A stretch of DNA of 64,000 nt from Halosolutus amylolyticus (GTDB lineage: Archaea; Halobacteriota; Halobacteria; Halobacteriales; Natrialbaceae), in the NCBI RefSeq assembly GCF_023566055.1, contig NZ_JALIQP010000004.1, forward strand, positions 248,001 through 312,000. Direction: 5' to 3'. The translations under genes and the position numbers were made by a program. The notes beneath the pieces were generated by a model. It was not told where the DNA came from, ran no database searches, and worked only from the letters and a program-made list of their open reading frames with translations. Below, piece by piece: positions 54,236 to 63,038 of the stretch. How positions within the stretch are numbered: position 1 is the first letter of the stretch; each line of letters starts with the position of its first letter.

Positions 54236-55567
54236 TCACTCCTCGGCTGGCCGGACGGAGCCGACGCGCCTGCGCTCGAGCCACGACACGGCGACGGGCT
54301 CGAGCCGATCGGAGTACTGCATGAGCGACGTGCCGAGGACGCTCATCACGAGGACGTAGCCGACGGTGAACGCGTAGATCGTCTCCGCCGTCTCGACCGG
54401 GATCCCGCTCCCGGCACCCGAAAGCGCGAGGCTCGCGATGATCAGGGAGAACTCTCCCCGGGTGGTCATCCCGAGGCCGACCCGGACCGATCGTCGATCG
54501 TCGAGGTCGTAGATCTTGCCGCCCAGGAACCCGCTGACGAGTTTCGTCGGCGTCGTGAGGACCACCGCGGCGACGATCATCCCGAGAATCGAGAGCGTGA
54601 ACAGCCCCGGGTCGGTGACGAGTCCGATCCAGAAGAAGAATATCGCCGCGAAGGCGTCCCGGAGCGGCTCGAGCAACCGTTCGAGGTCGTGGACGTGATC
54701 CGTCGACGAGAAAGCCATGCCGACGAAGAACGCGGCGACGGCCTCGCTGACACCGAGTGCGAGCGCGATGCCGGCGACGAGCACCGTCACGCCGAGCGCT
54801 CGGACGACGACGAACTCGTTGGAGTCGGCCTCGAGAACGCGCTGGAAGAAGCCGGTTCCGAAGGCGACGAGCGCGAGCAACGCGAGGATGAACCCGATCG
54901 CGATCGCGATCTGGCCCGCGGCCTCCCCCGCGTCGCCCCCGCCGAGGACCAGCACGGACGCGATCGCCAGGTAGACCGCGATGAACAGGTCCTCGTAGAC
55001 GAGCGTGCCGAGCATCGGCTCGGACTCGGCGTTGGCGATCCAGCCGAGGTCGATCAGCGACTTGGTGATGATCGCGCTCGAGGAGATGTAGACGACGCCG
55101 GCCGTCAGGAAGGCCGCGAGCAGCCCGCCGAAGAGGAGATAGCCGATGACCAGTCCGATCCCGAAGTTGAACGCGAGATCGACGGTGCCGGCCTTTCCGA
55201 TCCGGTCCCTGCTCTCGAGAAGCCGTTCAAGATTGAACTCGAGACCGAGGAAGAACAGCAGGAGGACGATCCCGATCTCGGCCCCGACGACGACGAAGTC
55301 GGTCTCGCCCAGCGCGAGTCCGCCGATCGCCGCCAGGAGGTCGACTCCGCCGATCGTCGCCTCGGGAACGGTGACGGCGACCCCGCCGATCCCGACCTCG
55401 CTGCCGGCGAGTGCGGGGAGTTCGCCGAGCACGTTCGATCCCAGCAGGATTCCGACGACGATGTAAAACGGGATCACCGACTGGTCGACCCGACTCGCGA
55501 GGAGACCGGCGACTGCGACCGCAGTAAAGAGGATCCCGACGTCGACGAGCGCCGTTTCAGTAGCCAC
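54236..55567 (-). CDS. Cation:proton antiporter, CPA2/KefB-like
   Basis: 443 residues with about 12 membrane segments. The core includes GIVLLLFFLGLEFNLERLL, YISSSAIITKSLIDLGW and GMTTRGEFSLIIASLALSGAG, which are CPA2 landmarks, plus a likely cation-site region around LEFNLE. It should exchange K+ or Na+ for H+ across the membrane. It lies 34 bases after a small RCK_C-type gene, its probable regulatory partner. Confidence 0.92.
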   Translation of the reverse strand: MATETALVDVGILFTAVAVAGLLASRVDQSVIPFYIVVGILLGSNVLGELPALAGSEVGIGGVAVTVPEATIGGVDLLAAIGGLALGETDFVVVGAEIGIVLLLFFLGLEFNLERLLESRDRIGKAGTVDLAFNFGIGLVIGYLLFGGLLAAFLTAGVVYISSSAIITKSLIDLGWIANAESEPMLGTLVYEDLFIAVYLAIASVLVLGGGDAGEAAGQIAIAIGFILALLALVAFGTGFFQRVLEADSNEFVVVRALGVTVLVAGIALALGVSEAVAAFFVGMAFSSTDHVHDLERLLEPLRDAFAAIFFFWIGLVTDPGLFTLSILGMIVAAVVLTTPTKLVSGFLGGKIYDLDDRRSVRVGLGMTTRGEFSLIIASLALSGAGSGIPVETAETIYAFTVGYVLVMSVLGTSLMQYSDRLEPVAVSWLERRRVGSVRPAEE

Positions 55568-55601
55568 TAGCGTTCACCTCCGGCAGGCACGGTCGTCCCG
55601 A

Positions 55602-56096
55602 TCACTCTTCAACGTCCTCGCCGAGCAGCGTCTCGAACTGGGCGCAGTCGTCCCGATCGCCGATCACGACGACGGTGTCGCCGACCTCGAGGACCGTCTC
55701 CGGCGGCGGCGCCGAGACCAGTTCGTCGTCGCGCTGGATCGCGACGATCGAGACGCCGGTCCGTTCGCGAATCCGCGCGTCGGCGATGCTCTGGCCGGCG
55801 ATCTCCGCGTCCTCGGTCACGCTGTACCACTCGATGAACGTGTCCTCGGCCAGCAGGGTCTCGACCTCCTCGGTCTGGACCGGCTGGAAGTATGCCCCCT
55901 CGAGAATCGTGCCGATCTTGCGGGCGAGCCGATCGGACGCCTCGAACAGTTTCTCGCCGTCGGCGTCCGCGTTCGCCTTCATGTAGACCTCCCGCTTGCC
56001 CGTATTGTGGGTCACGATGACGAGTCGCCTGCCGTCGTCGAGTTCGACCTCGAATTTCTTCCCGACGCCGGGGAGGTCGCTCTCGTAGATGGTCAT
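55602..56096 (-). CDS. RCK_C (TrkA-C) regulator of the antiporter
   Basis: 164 residues. The N-terminal half (YESDLPGVGKKFEVELDDGR) is the KhtT-like domain, and the C-terminal half (SIADARIRERTGVSIVAIQR, ETVLEVGDTVVVIGDRDDCA) is an RCK_C domain that binds ligands such as cyclic di-AMP or nucleotides in relatives. It is encoded immediately upstream of the antiporter, matching the KhtT/KhtU and YhaT/YhaU arrangement. Confidence 0.9.
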   Translation of the reverse strand: MTIYESDLPGVGKKFEVELDDGRRLVIVTHNTGKREVYMKANADADGEKLFEASDRLARKIGTILEGAYFQPVQTEEVETLLAEDTFIEWYSVTEDAEIAGQSIADARIRERTGVSIVAIQRDDELVSAPPPETVLEVGDTVVVIGDRDDCAQFETLLGEDVEE

Positions 56097-56195
56097 ACAC
56101 GAAAGAGCGGACTGTGCGATAATAAAGGGCGTGACACTGGTGCGTGTCCCGACACGTCAGATGGCCGCCAGCGGTGGAACGGTCCTGCGGACTGC

Positions 56196-56255
56196 TGTAC
56201 GTCGTTGCCGGTTCGACCGCAGGGCGGCTCGCGGTCGCGCCGGTAACTCGGTACA
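56196..56255 (+). repeat. Dispersed intergenic repeat, copy A
   Basis: This 60-base stretch is similar to 57173-57231: both begin TGTACGTC, share TGCCGG, and end CCGGTAACTCGG followed by (T/C)ACA. The two copies flank the mgsA/glyoxalase pair in the same orientation. Confidence 0.55.
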
Positions 56256-56276
56256 GTAGACCGTCCCGATCGACGA

Positions 56277-56645
56277 CTACTCGGCCAGCCCCTCGATCAG
56301 GAACTCCGCGGACGCGAGGTTCGTCGCCAGCGCGGTGTCGTGGACGTCACAGATCCGCAACAGTGCCGAGATGTCCGGTTCGTGCGGCTGGGCCCGAAGC
56401 GGATCGCGCAGGAAGACGATCCCGTCGAGCAGGTCGGCCGCCACCTCGGCCCCGATCTGGAGGTCCCCGCCGAGCGGCCCCGACTCCTTGCGTTCGATTT
56501 CGAGGCCCGTCTCGTCTATCAGGCGCTGGCCGGTCGTCCCGGTCGCGAGCAGGTCGTACTCCCGCAACTGCGGTTCGTGGTTCTGCGCGAACTCGATCAG
56601 GTCCGCTTTCTTCTCGTCGTGGGCGATGAGCGCGACGCGCGTCAT
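56277..56645 (-). CDS. mgsA: Methylglyoxal synthase
   Basis: 122 residues: converts dihydroxyacetone phosphate to methylglyoxal. VALIAHDEKKADLIEF, the phosphate-binding LLATGTTGQRL, ESGPLGGDLQIGAEV and FLRDPLRAQPHEPDISALLR with its His are family signatures. The start MTRVALIAH gives the expected length. It is divergent from a glyoxalase-fold gene across 97 bases, which suggests that toxic methylglyoxal is made and cleared under one control region (inference). Confidence 0.93.
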   Translation of the reverse strand: MTRVALIAHDEKKADLIEFAQNHEPQLREYDLLATGTTGQRLIDETGLEIERKESGPLGGDLQIGAEVAADLLDGIVFLRDPLRAQPHEPDISALLRICDVHDTALATNLASAEFLIEGLAE

Positions 56646-56742
56646 ACCAGTGCATTCTCGGCCGGGGAGAAAACAGTCGGCCCCGATCAACACGATCTGC
56701 CGCAGTCGAACGCTTTTCCCGTCTCCCGATGCGAGTGCGTCC

Positions 56743-57162
56743 GTGACAGACTGCAGTGCACACCACGTCGGCATCACCGTGAGCGACCTGGCGGAATCGG
56801 TCGCGTTCTACCGCGAGGTCCTCGGACTCGACGTCAGCGATCGGTTCGGCGTCGACGGTGAGGCGTTCGCCGACGCCGTCGGAGTCGAAGGGGCAAGCGC
56901 CGACTTCGTCCATCTCGAGGCCGACGAGATCCGACTGGAACTCGTCGAGTACGAGCCGGAAGCACGCGGCTCACCGGCCGCCGGACTCAACCAGCCGGGC
57001 GCGGCACACGTCGCGTTCGAGGTGGACGATCTCGACGCGTTCTACGCCGACCTTCCCGACGATGTCCCGACGATCGGCGAGCCACGAACCACCGCGACGG
57101 GGACCTCGATCCTGTTCCTTCGCGATCCCGAGGGGAATCTCGTCGAGGTACTGGCCGTTTGA
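56743..57162 (+). CDS. VOC/glyoxalase-fold protein
   Basis: 139 residues from a GTG start. AHHVGITVSDLAESVAFYRE is the first beta-alpha module with a metal-binding His, and GAAHVAFEVDDLDAFYADL plus LFLRDPEGNLVEVLAV provide the second module with its Glu. The length and motifs fit glyoxalase I or a methylmalonyl-CoA epimerase-like enzyme. Its divergent pairing with mgsA favours methylglyoxal detoxification, though glutathione is absent in haloarchaea, so the thiol would differ. Confidence 0.82.
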   Translation: MTDCSAHHVGITVSDLAESVAFYREVLGLDVSDRFGVDGEAFADAVGVEGASADFVHLEADEIRLELVEYEPEARGSPAAGLNQPGAAHVAFEVDDLDAFYADLPDDVPTIGEPRTTATGTSILFLRDPEGNLVEVLAV

Positions 57163-57172
57163 GACGGACTGG

Positions 57173-57282
57173 TGTACGTCAGTGCCGGTGCATCCACGAC
57201 CGGCCTGCGGTTGCACCGGTAACTCGGCACAACAGAGCGTATGCGGGGTCGATGGTACAACAGAGCGTATGCAGGGGTCGAT
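57173..57282 (+). repeat. Dispersed repeat copy B plus tandem duplication
   Basis: 57173-57231 is copy B of the intergenic repeat at 56196. Directly after it ACAACAGAGCGTATGC occurs at 57229-57244 and 57257-57272 (28-bp period), each followed by a GGGGTCGAT block. The array ends at the stop of the zinc-ribbon gene (57282-57284, minus strand). Confidence 0.6.
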
Positions 57283-57560
57283 TACCGGCACGCGAGCGTC
57301 GAGCGGACCTGCTCGACCTCGCCCTCGCAGTTCGAACAGACGTGCTTCTCGGAGGCGATGTAGACGACGGCACAGGTCGGGCAATGAAAGAGGTTGCCGG
57401 CGGAGCGGGCGGTCGAGTCCGCGGGCTCCGATCCGGTCCCCCGTGTGCCCGTGTCAGTCGTACTCGTGGCCCCGTCGGATCCCGGAGCGAGCGTCGATCG
57501 AACGCAGTCCCGGAGCCGATCGAGTCGGGGAAACGACGACAACCGCTGGTCGAGTTGCAT
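57282..57560 (-). CDS. Small zinc-ribbon protein
   Basis: 92 residues. The first ~50 are hydrophilic (MQLDQRLSSFPRLDRLRDC then a Thr/Ser-rich linker). The C-terminus has FHCPTCAVVYIASEKHVCSNCEG: two CxxC pairs spaced as a zinc ribbon. Such proteins are common and uncharacterised in haloarchaea. It is divergent from pyrF. The start at 57560 is chosen because the longer upstream frame would run into the pyrF promoter. Confidence 0.7.
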   Translation of the reverse strand: MQLDQRLSSFPRLDRLRDCVRSTLAPGSDGATSTTDTGTRGTGSEPADSTARSAGNLFHCPTCAVVYIASEKHVCSNCEGEVEQVRSTLACR

Positions 57561-57742
57561 ACCGTGAGCGTCGTCGATAAGCACGAAGTAGGTACCGTCT
57601 AAAGAATTTGGAGGGAGACTGTGATTCACACCCGGGAACCGGTCGGGCGAAGTGACGATCGGACCGGCCGCCGGCGGGCAGTACTCGATCCGGGGGAGCG
57701 CGGATAGCAACCTTTTCGACCGTCGGCCCGCCACTCGGGGTC

Positions 57743-58543
57743 ATGAACTTCTTCGATCGCCTGCACGATCGGATTCGCACGGTCGACAGCGTCGTGAGCG
57801 TCGGACTCGATCCCGATCCGTCGCGCATTCCGGACCACCTCCTGGAGCACGACCTCCCGCGGTGGGCGTTCAATCGCCGGATCATCGACGCAACCCACGA
57901 GCACGCCGCCGTCTTCAAACCCAACGCGGCCTTCTACGAGGATCCCGACGGCTGGGCCGCTCTGGAGGAGACGATCGCGTACGCCCACGGGAAGGGCGTC
58001 CCGGTCCTCCTGGACGCAAAGCGGGCCGACATCGGGAACACGACCCGTCAGTACGCGAAGATCCTCGAGACGGTCGACGCGATCACGGTCAACCCCTACA
58101 TGGGTCGGGACTCGCTCCAGCCGTTCCTGGCGAACGAGGAGGCCGGCGTCTTTATCCTCTGTCGTACCTCCAATCCCGGCGGCGAGGACCTGCAGGACCT
58201 CGAACTCGCGAGCGGCGAGGCCGTCTACGAGCGGGTGGCGGCGCTCGCGGACCTGTGGAACGAGAACGACAACGTGGGCCTCGTCGTCGGCGCGACGACC
58301 CCCGACGAACTCGAGGAGATCCGCGAACAGGTTCCCGACCTCCCCTTCCTCGTCCCCGGCGTCGGGGCCCAGGGCGGCGACGCCGAGGCCGCGATCGAGT
58401 ACGGCCTGGCGGACGGCGTCGGCCTCGTCAACTCCTCGCGGGGGATCATCTTCGCCGGGGAGGACGAGGGTGAGGGGTTCGCCGCGGCCAGCGGGCAGGC
58501 CGCGAAACGGCTGAAACGGCGGCTGAACCAGTACCGCGAGTAA
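57743..58543 (+). CDS. pyrF: Orotidine 5'-phosphate decarboxylase
   Basis: 266 residues. DAKRADIGNT at 91-100 gives the catalytic Asp91, Lys93, Asp96 array of OMP decarboxylase, and LVPGVGAQGGD and LVNSSRGIIFAG form the phosphate site. The N-terminal GLDPDPSRIPDHLL belongs to the PyrF type 2 subfamily. It makes UMP, the last step of pyrimidine synthesis. No other pyr gene lies next to it. Confidence 0.96.
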   Translation: MNFFDRLHDRIRTVDSVVSVGLDPDPSRIPDHLLEHDLPRWAFNRRIIDATHEHAAVFKPNAAFYEDPDGWAALEETIAYAHGKGVPVLLDAKRADIGNTTRQYAKILETVDAITVNPYMGRDSLQPFLANEEAGVFILCRTSNPGGEDLQDLELASGEAVYERVAALADLWNENDNVGLVVGATTPDELEEIREQVPDLPFLVPGVGAQGGDAEAAIEYGLADGVGLVNSSRGIIFAGEDEGEGFAAASGQAAKRLKRRLNQYRE

Positions 58544-58570
58544 CTGGCGCCAGCACGACCGCGACGGCCC

Positions 58571-58840
58571 TCACCGCTCGTTTTCGGGAGGCGAACAGCC
58601 GATCCCGACGACCCGTCCCGCGATCCGATCGTCGACGATCCGGCCGAGAATCTCGACCTCGGTCGGATCCGCCGGCGGATGCTCGTCGAGGCGGTCCAGC
58701 CCCTCGACCACGGCGATATCCAGCGGACTGGCGTCGTGGGGATGCGTGGCGACGAGACGGCCGTCCCGCTTCTCGACGACGAGACAGAACGTCTCGCCGA
58801 CGGCCAGCGACTCGCCGAGCAGGTCACGGATCGACGTCAC
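58571..58840 (-). CDS. Small haloarchaeal protein of unknown function
   Basis: 89 residues from a GTG start (58840). IRDLLGESLAVGETFCLVVE suggests a beta-rich start, and EVEILGRIVDDRIAGRVVGI is the conserved-looking core. No motif identifies a function. It lies between pyrF (convergent) and a tiny zinc-finger gene on the same strand. A real gene seems likely from its acidic composition. Confidence 0.55.
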   Translation of the reverse strand: MTSIRDLLGESLAVGETFCLVVEKRDGRLVATHPHDASPLDIAVVEGLDRLDEHPPADPTEVEILGRIVDDRIAGRVVGIGCSPPENER

Positions 58841-58878
58841 GGGCGACGCCCTCGCGGTGGTTCGCGCGTCATTCCGGT

Positions 58879-59055
58879 TCAGAACCGGTGGACGTCAACG
58901 TCGTCGTCCTGGTCGGGCCGGGCCTGTGTGGCGCAGTCGGCACACAGCCCCATCTCGGTCTCGAAGTGGACCTCGCAGACGAGGTTCCCACAGTTGGCAC
59001 ACCGGTGTTCGGCGGGGCGGGATTCGCAGATCTGGCAGAGCCCGCTGATACTCAT
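58879..59055 (-). CDS. 58-residue cysteine-rich zinc-finger protein
   Basis: A short frame from ATG 59055 to TGA 58881-58879. It reads MSISGLCQICESRPAEHRC then ANCGNLVCEVHFETEMGLC and ADCATQ. The run of CxxC pairs with an interspersed His resembles a B-box or HIT-type zinc finger binding two metals. The acidic tail DQDDDVDVHRF is typical of haloarchaea. No function is known. Confidence 0.72.
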   Translation of the reverse strand: MSISGLCQICESRPAEHRCANCGNLVCEVHFETEMGLCADCATQARPDQDDDVDVHRF

Positions 59056-59245
59056 GCCACCGGCTACGGTCTCGAGGGGCTTGAAAGCGGGCCCGGCACG
59101 CCACTCTCGGCTCGGGGGTGACCGCGATCGTAGTCGGCAACGGCCGATTACGTGGCGGGTTCGAAGTCCCGCTTCCGACCACTACTGTGTCATTCGTTGA
59201 CAACGGACGGGAAGGCTTTTGCCATGTGAGCCGCTACCGGGCGAT

Positions 59246-60847
59246 ATGAGCCGTGACCGGGCTCTCCTCGAGCGAGCCCTGGACCGTGGCGAACAGGACG
59301 GTGGCAACGTCGAGTTCAAGGAACGCCTGCTACGGGACGTCCACCTCGAGGGTGGACGACGGGAGAGTCTGGCTGCCCAGCTCCGACACCGGCTCCTGTC
59401 CGGGGACGGCGAGGCGACGTACGTCGTCGGGGTGACGGACGACGGCGGACTCGCCGGTATCGATCCCGACGACTTCTCCGAGTCGATGGACGTGCTCTCC
59501 TTGCTCGCGGAGGAGGCCGACGCGCACATCGAGGACGTACAGACGTGGGGAGTCAAGGACGGACTGGTCGGCGTCGCGACGATACACGACGGGGCCGTCC
59601 TCGAGACCGACGACGAACACGTCGTCGTCGGGACGGCCGGCCACGTCGACCACGGGAAGAGCACCCTCGTGGGCTCGCTCGTCACCGGGAAGGCGGACGA
59701 CGGCGACGGCGCGACCCGCGCGTTCCTCGACGTCCAGCCCCACGAGGTCGAGCGCGGCCTCTCGGCCGACCTCTCCTACGCCGTCTACGGCTTCGACGAC
59801 GACGGCCCCGTTCGCGTGCGGAACCCGAACCGCAAGGCCGATCGGGCCGAGGTGGTCGAGGAGGCCGATCGACTCGTCTCGTTCGTCGACACCGTCGGGC
59901 ACGAGCCGTGGCTCCGGACGACGATCCGTGGCCTCGTCGGGCAGAAACTCGACTACGGCCTGCTGGTCGTCGCCGCCGACGACGGTCCCACGCGCACGAC
60001 GCGGGAGCACCTCGGCGTCCTGCTGGCGACCGATCTGCCGACGATCGTCGCGATCACGAAGACGGACGCCGTGAGCGACGACCGCGTCGAGGAGGTCGAG
60101 CGCGAGGTCGAGCGCCTCCTCCGTGAGGTCGACAAGTCGCCGCTGCGGGTCGCCCGTCACGGCGTCGACGCCGCCGTCGAGGAAATCAACGAACGGGTCG
60201 TCCCGATCGTCGCGACCAGCGCAATCACGATGGACGGCCTCGATACCCTGGACGAACTGTTCGATCGGCTTCCCAAAACCTCACAGGACACGGGCGACTT
60301 CCGGATGTACGTCGACCGGAGCTACTCCGTGACCGGCGTCGGCGCGGTCGCCTCGGGGACGGTCATGTCGGGCGAGGTCGAGGCCGGCGACGAACTCCTC
60401 ATCGGCCCGATGCCGGACGGGCGCTTCCAGGACGTCGAGGTCCGATCGATCGAGATGCACTACCACCAGGTCGACAGGGCCCAGGCGGGACGGATCGTCG
60501 GCATCGCCCTCAAGGGTATCAAAGAGAGCACGATCGAGCGCGGCATGGTTCTCCTCCCGGCCGACGCCGATCCCGACCCGGTCCGGGAGTTCGAGGCCGA
60601 GGTCATGGTCCTGAACCACCCCACCCGGATCGGCGACGGCTACGAACCCGTCGTCCACCTCGAGACGATCGGCGAGGCGGCGGCGTTCTACCCCGAGGGC
60701 GGACGCCTGCTGCCGGGCGATACGGGGAACGCGACCGTCCGGTTCAAGTTCCGCCCGTATCTCGTCGAGGAGGGCCAGAAGTTCGTCTTCCGCGAGGGCC
60801 GCAGCAAAGGCGTCGGAACCGTCACCGACGTCTCTCCCGTCGACTGA
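59246..60847 (+). CDS. GTPBP1-like translational GTPase
   Basis: 533 residues. The GTP-binding domain starts with GHVDHGKST (132-140), has VDTVGHEPW and TKTD, and is preceded by an archaeal N-terminal domain of about 120 residues. The C-terminal domains (YSVTGVGAVASGTVMSGEVE, GIALKGIKESTIERGMVLL) match EF-Tu-like domains 2 and 3 of the GTPBP1/HBS1-like group. It may act in ribosome rescue or mRNA surveillance, as eukaryotic GTPBP1 does (inference). Start ATG 59246 is preferred over TTG 59219. Confidence 0.9.
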   Translation: MSRDRALLERALDRGEQDGGNVEFKERLLRDVHLEGGRRESLAAQLRHRLLSGDGEATYVVGVTDDGGLAGIDPDDFSESMDVLSLLAEEADAHIEDVQTWGVKDGLVGVATIHDGAVLETDDEHVVVGTAGHVDHGKSTLVGSLVTGKADDGDGATRAFLDVQPHEVERGLSADLSYAVYGFDDDGPVRVRNPNRKADRAEVVEEADRLVSFVDTVGHEPWLRTTIRGLVGQKLDYGLLVVAADDGPTRTTREHLGVLLATDLPTIVAITKTDAVSDDRVEEVEREVERLLREVDKSPLRVARHGVDAAVEEINERVVPIVATSAITMDGLDTLDELFDRLPKTSQDTGDFRMYVDRSYSVTGVGAVASGTVMSGEVEAGDELLIGPMPDGRFQDVEVRSIEMHYHQVDRAQAGRIVGIALKGIKESTIERGMVLLPADADPDPVREFEAEVMVLNHPTRIGDGYEPVVHLETIGEAAAFYPEGGRLLPGDTGNATVRFKFRPYLVEEGQKFVFREGRSKGVGTVTDVSPVD

Positions 60848-60892
60848 TCCGCCCGGCCCGACGGGACGGGCCACCGTTCTCCCGGTTCGCGT

Positions 60893-61288
60893 TCAGATTT
60901 GCGGCCGATCGTCGTCCGGCATCGAGAGCGTCCCGATCCCGACGGGATGCGTTCCGGTGACAGTCCCGCCGAGCGTGACGGCGTCGGGATGCATGAACAG
61001 CACCGTATCGTCCGGCATCGAGACGTCCGTCCGGATCTGGCGATCGAGGAACGGTGGGGACTCGACGGTGACCCCGTCGCCGAGCAGTCGGCGTTCCAGT
61101 TCCCGGCGGACGTTCGGACTCATGTAAAACTCGCACGAGGTCGGTTCGGTTCGTTCCTCCAATCCTTCGAACAGTCGCCTGCAGACGTCGATCGGGCCGT
61201 CGTCATCGACGGTCACGGTCGCGGCCCCGTCGGCGGCCGATCGGACGCCCTCGACGATCGCCTGGAAGTTGATCGCGCGGTCGGTCAT
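60893..61288 (-). CDS. Haloarchaeal conserved protein of unknown function
   Basis: 131 residues from MTDRAINFQAIVEGVRSAAD. SCEFYMSPNVRRELERRLLG and VLFMHPDAVTLGGTVTGTHP look like conserved blocks of a mixed alpha/beta fold. No active-site motif is evident. It follows the HAD gene on the same strand after 46 bases and may be cotranscribed. Confidence 0.6.
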   Translation of the reverse strand: MTDRAINFQAIVEGVRSAADGAATVTVDDDGPIDVCRRLFEGLEERTEPTSCEFYMSPNVRRELERRLLGDGVTVESPPFLDRQIRTDVSMPDDTVLFMHPDAVTLGGTVTGTHPVGIGTLSMPDDDRPQI

Positions 61289-61334
61289 CGACTCGCACCT
61301 CGCAACGGGCGGCCAAAAGTCGGCCGATCGGCAC

Positions 61335-62015
61335 TCACCACGGCGGCGTCGCGAGGGCGGCGACCGTCTCGAACGTGTGGTCCGGCGTCGGATCGGGCGT
61401 CTCGGGAATCCGGCCTTCGTGGGGAACCCACACCGATCGGAGCCCGGCGGCCCGCGCACCCGCAACGTCCGACGACAGGGAGTTCCCGACGTGGACGGCC
61501 CGGTCCGGCGTCGAACCGAGCGCGTCCAGCGCGGCCGAGAACGGCTCGGGGGCCGGCTTCGGCGGCGTGTCGTACCCGGCGTAGACGGCCGTTTCGAACG
61601 CGTCCGCGAGGCCGATCGCCTCGAGTTTGGTCCGTTGCATCCCGGGTGCGCCGTTGGTGACGAGCCCCAGTCGGTACCGATCGGACAGGGCTTCGACGGC
61701 CTCGCGCGCACCGGGGAGGAGGTCGACGGCGTCCTGATCGCGGACGGCGGCGAACTCGTCGGCGACGGCCCGGCCAGTCTCGCGGTCGTGGCCGGCCTCG
61801 ACGGCGAGGTCCGCGAAACACCGTCGGCGGAGGTCCTCGACGTCCGTGCTCTCCGCGAGGTAGTCGCCGTACAGGTCGTGGTAGTCCTCGAGTACCCACA
61901 GCCGGGCGACGCCGGCGCGATCGAACGCCCGATCGAGAACGTCCGCACCCGGCTGGCTGTAGGTACAGAGCGTCTCGTCGAGATCGAAGCAGATCGCGTC
62001 GACGTCCCCGTTCAC
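61335..62015 (-). CDS. HAD family hydrolase (second)
   Basis: About 226 residues from a GTG start. ICFDLDETLC is motif I, LVTNGAPGMQRTKL motif II, PPKPAPEPFS the Lys region and HVGNSLSSDVAGARAAG motif IV. This is a phosphatase of the same broad class as the one at 53493 but clearly distinct; substrate unknown. A TTG at 62042 could extend it by nine residues. Confidence 0.85.
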   Translation of the reverse strand: MNGDVDAICFDLDETLCTYSQPGADVLDRAFDRAGVARLWVLEDYHDLYGDYLAESTDVEDLRRRCFADLAVEAGHDRETGRAVADEFAAVRDQDAVDLLPGAREAVEALSDRYRLGLVTNGAPGMQRTKLEAIGLADAFETAVYAGYDTPPKPAPEPFSAALDALGSTPDRAVHVGNSLSSDVAGARAAGLRSVWVPHEGRIPETPDPTPDHTFETVAALATPPW

Positions 62016-62105
62016 GGTCGAACCCTCGTGTAGAAGCGACAAAAATCCCGATGTGCGAAGACGAGGAGGACGCTCGACGATCCGGGGCCCGCGCGAGACG
62101 CGCCG

Positions 62106-63038
62106 TTACAGTTCGAACGAGTCGGCCAGCAATTCCTCGTCGGTCTCGCCGTGGACGTACGTCGGGCCGCCGAGGACGTCGATCGTCACCATCCCGGGCG
62201 CGAACAGGTCCGCGGGGACCTCGCCGAACTCCCAGTCGAGATCGTCGAAGATCTCGCCGAACGGACGGCCGTGGTCGTCGGCGACCGTCGACGGGACGTC
62301 GTCAAAGACGTCCGCATCCTCGCGAACCGTCAGGTGGGCCCGCCCGCCGTAGGCGATCGCGTCGTTCGTCCGGGCGATCGCCGTCTGCTCGTCTTCCGCG
62401 ACCGGTGCCACCGGCGCGCGCCCCGTCGCGGAGACGATATCGAGCGGGTCGTAGCCCAGTTCCGAGAGCCGGAAGGTGGCGAGTTCGGCCGCCCGCGCGG
62501 CGTTCGTGATCGACCCGACGAGGCTCGCGCTCCGGTAGGCCAGCAAGAAGACGCTACTGGGCTCGACCTCGGCGAGGTCGGCGACCTGTTCGGCGGCGGA
62601 TTCGGGGGGTAACTCGTCCGTTTCGACGGCGAGTGCGGTGAGGTCGAACGCGTCCGTATAGCCTACCCGCCGGAACTCCTCCTCCTCGGCGACCAGCGCG
62701 CGGGCCGGACCGCTCCCCAGCCCCTCGAAATCCTCCGTCACCATCTCCCAGCCGGCCTTCTGAGAGCACAACAGCGATAGCGCCGGCTGGTCGGTCGTCA
62801 GTTCGACGAACGGGATCGGGGTCCCGTCGATCTCGCCGAGGTCGTGGCTCGGCGTCGCCATCCCGGCCGTCTGGATCTCGGTCAGCAGGAGCCCCGCCTC
62901 GACGCCGCCGTCGAACTCGACCCCGAAGTCGAGCACCGTCGCCTCGTTCTCGAGATCGTACCCCCCGACGTTCAACTCCTCGGCGTACTCGAGGGCCTCG
63001 TCGACCAACTCGATCGCCATCCGGTTGAGACTCTCCAT
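62106..63038 (-). CDS. mch: Methenyltetrahydromethanopterin cyclohydrolase
   Basis: 310 residues. LNRMAIELVDEALEYAEEL, AGLLLTEIQTAGMAT, FVELTTDQPALSLLCSQKAG and SATGRAPVAPVAEDEQTAIA are Mch motifs. In haloarchaea, which lack methanopterin-based methanogenesis, this enzyme serves folate- or H4MPT-type C1 metabolism. Starts at MESLNRMAI, the family N-terminus. The gene stands alone with no other C1 enzyme nearby. Confidence 0.95.
   Translation of the reverse strand: MESLNRMAIELVDEALEYAEELNVGGYDLENEATVLDFGVEFDGGVEAGLLLTEIQTAGMATPSHDLGEIDGTPIPFVELTTDQPALSLLCSQKAGWEMVTEDFEGLGSGPARALVAEEEEFRRVGYTDAFDLTALAVETDELPPESAAEQVADLAEVEPSSVFLLAYRSASLVGSITNAARAAELATFRLSELGYDPLDIVSATGRAPVAPVAEDEQTAIARTNDAIAYGGRAHLTVREDADVFDDVPSTVADDHGRPFGEIFDDLDWEFGEVPADLFAPGMVTIDVLGGPTYVHGETDEELLADSFEL

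Noticed and set aside
59135-59185. tRNA-like TTCGAAG loop with a GCGGG/CCCGC stem followed by CCGACCA
   Set aside because: The loop has eight bases, no D or anticodon arm precedes it, and the acceptor pairing has a mismatch. Not enough for a tRNA or a remnant call.
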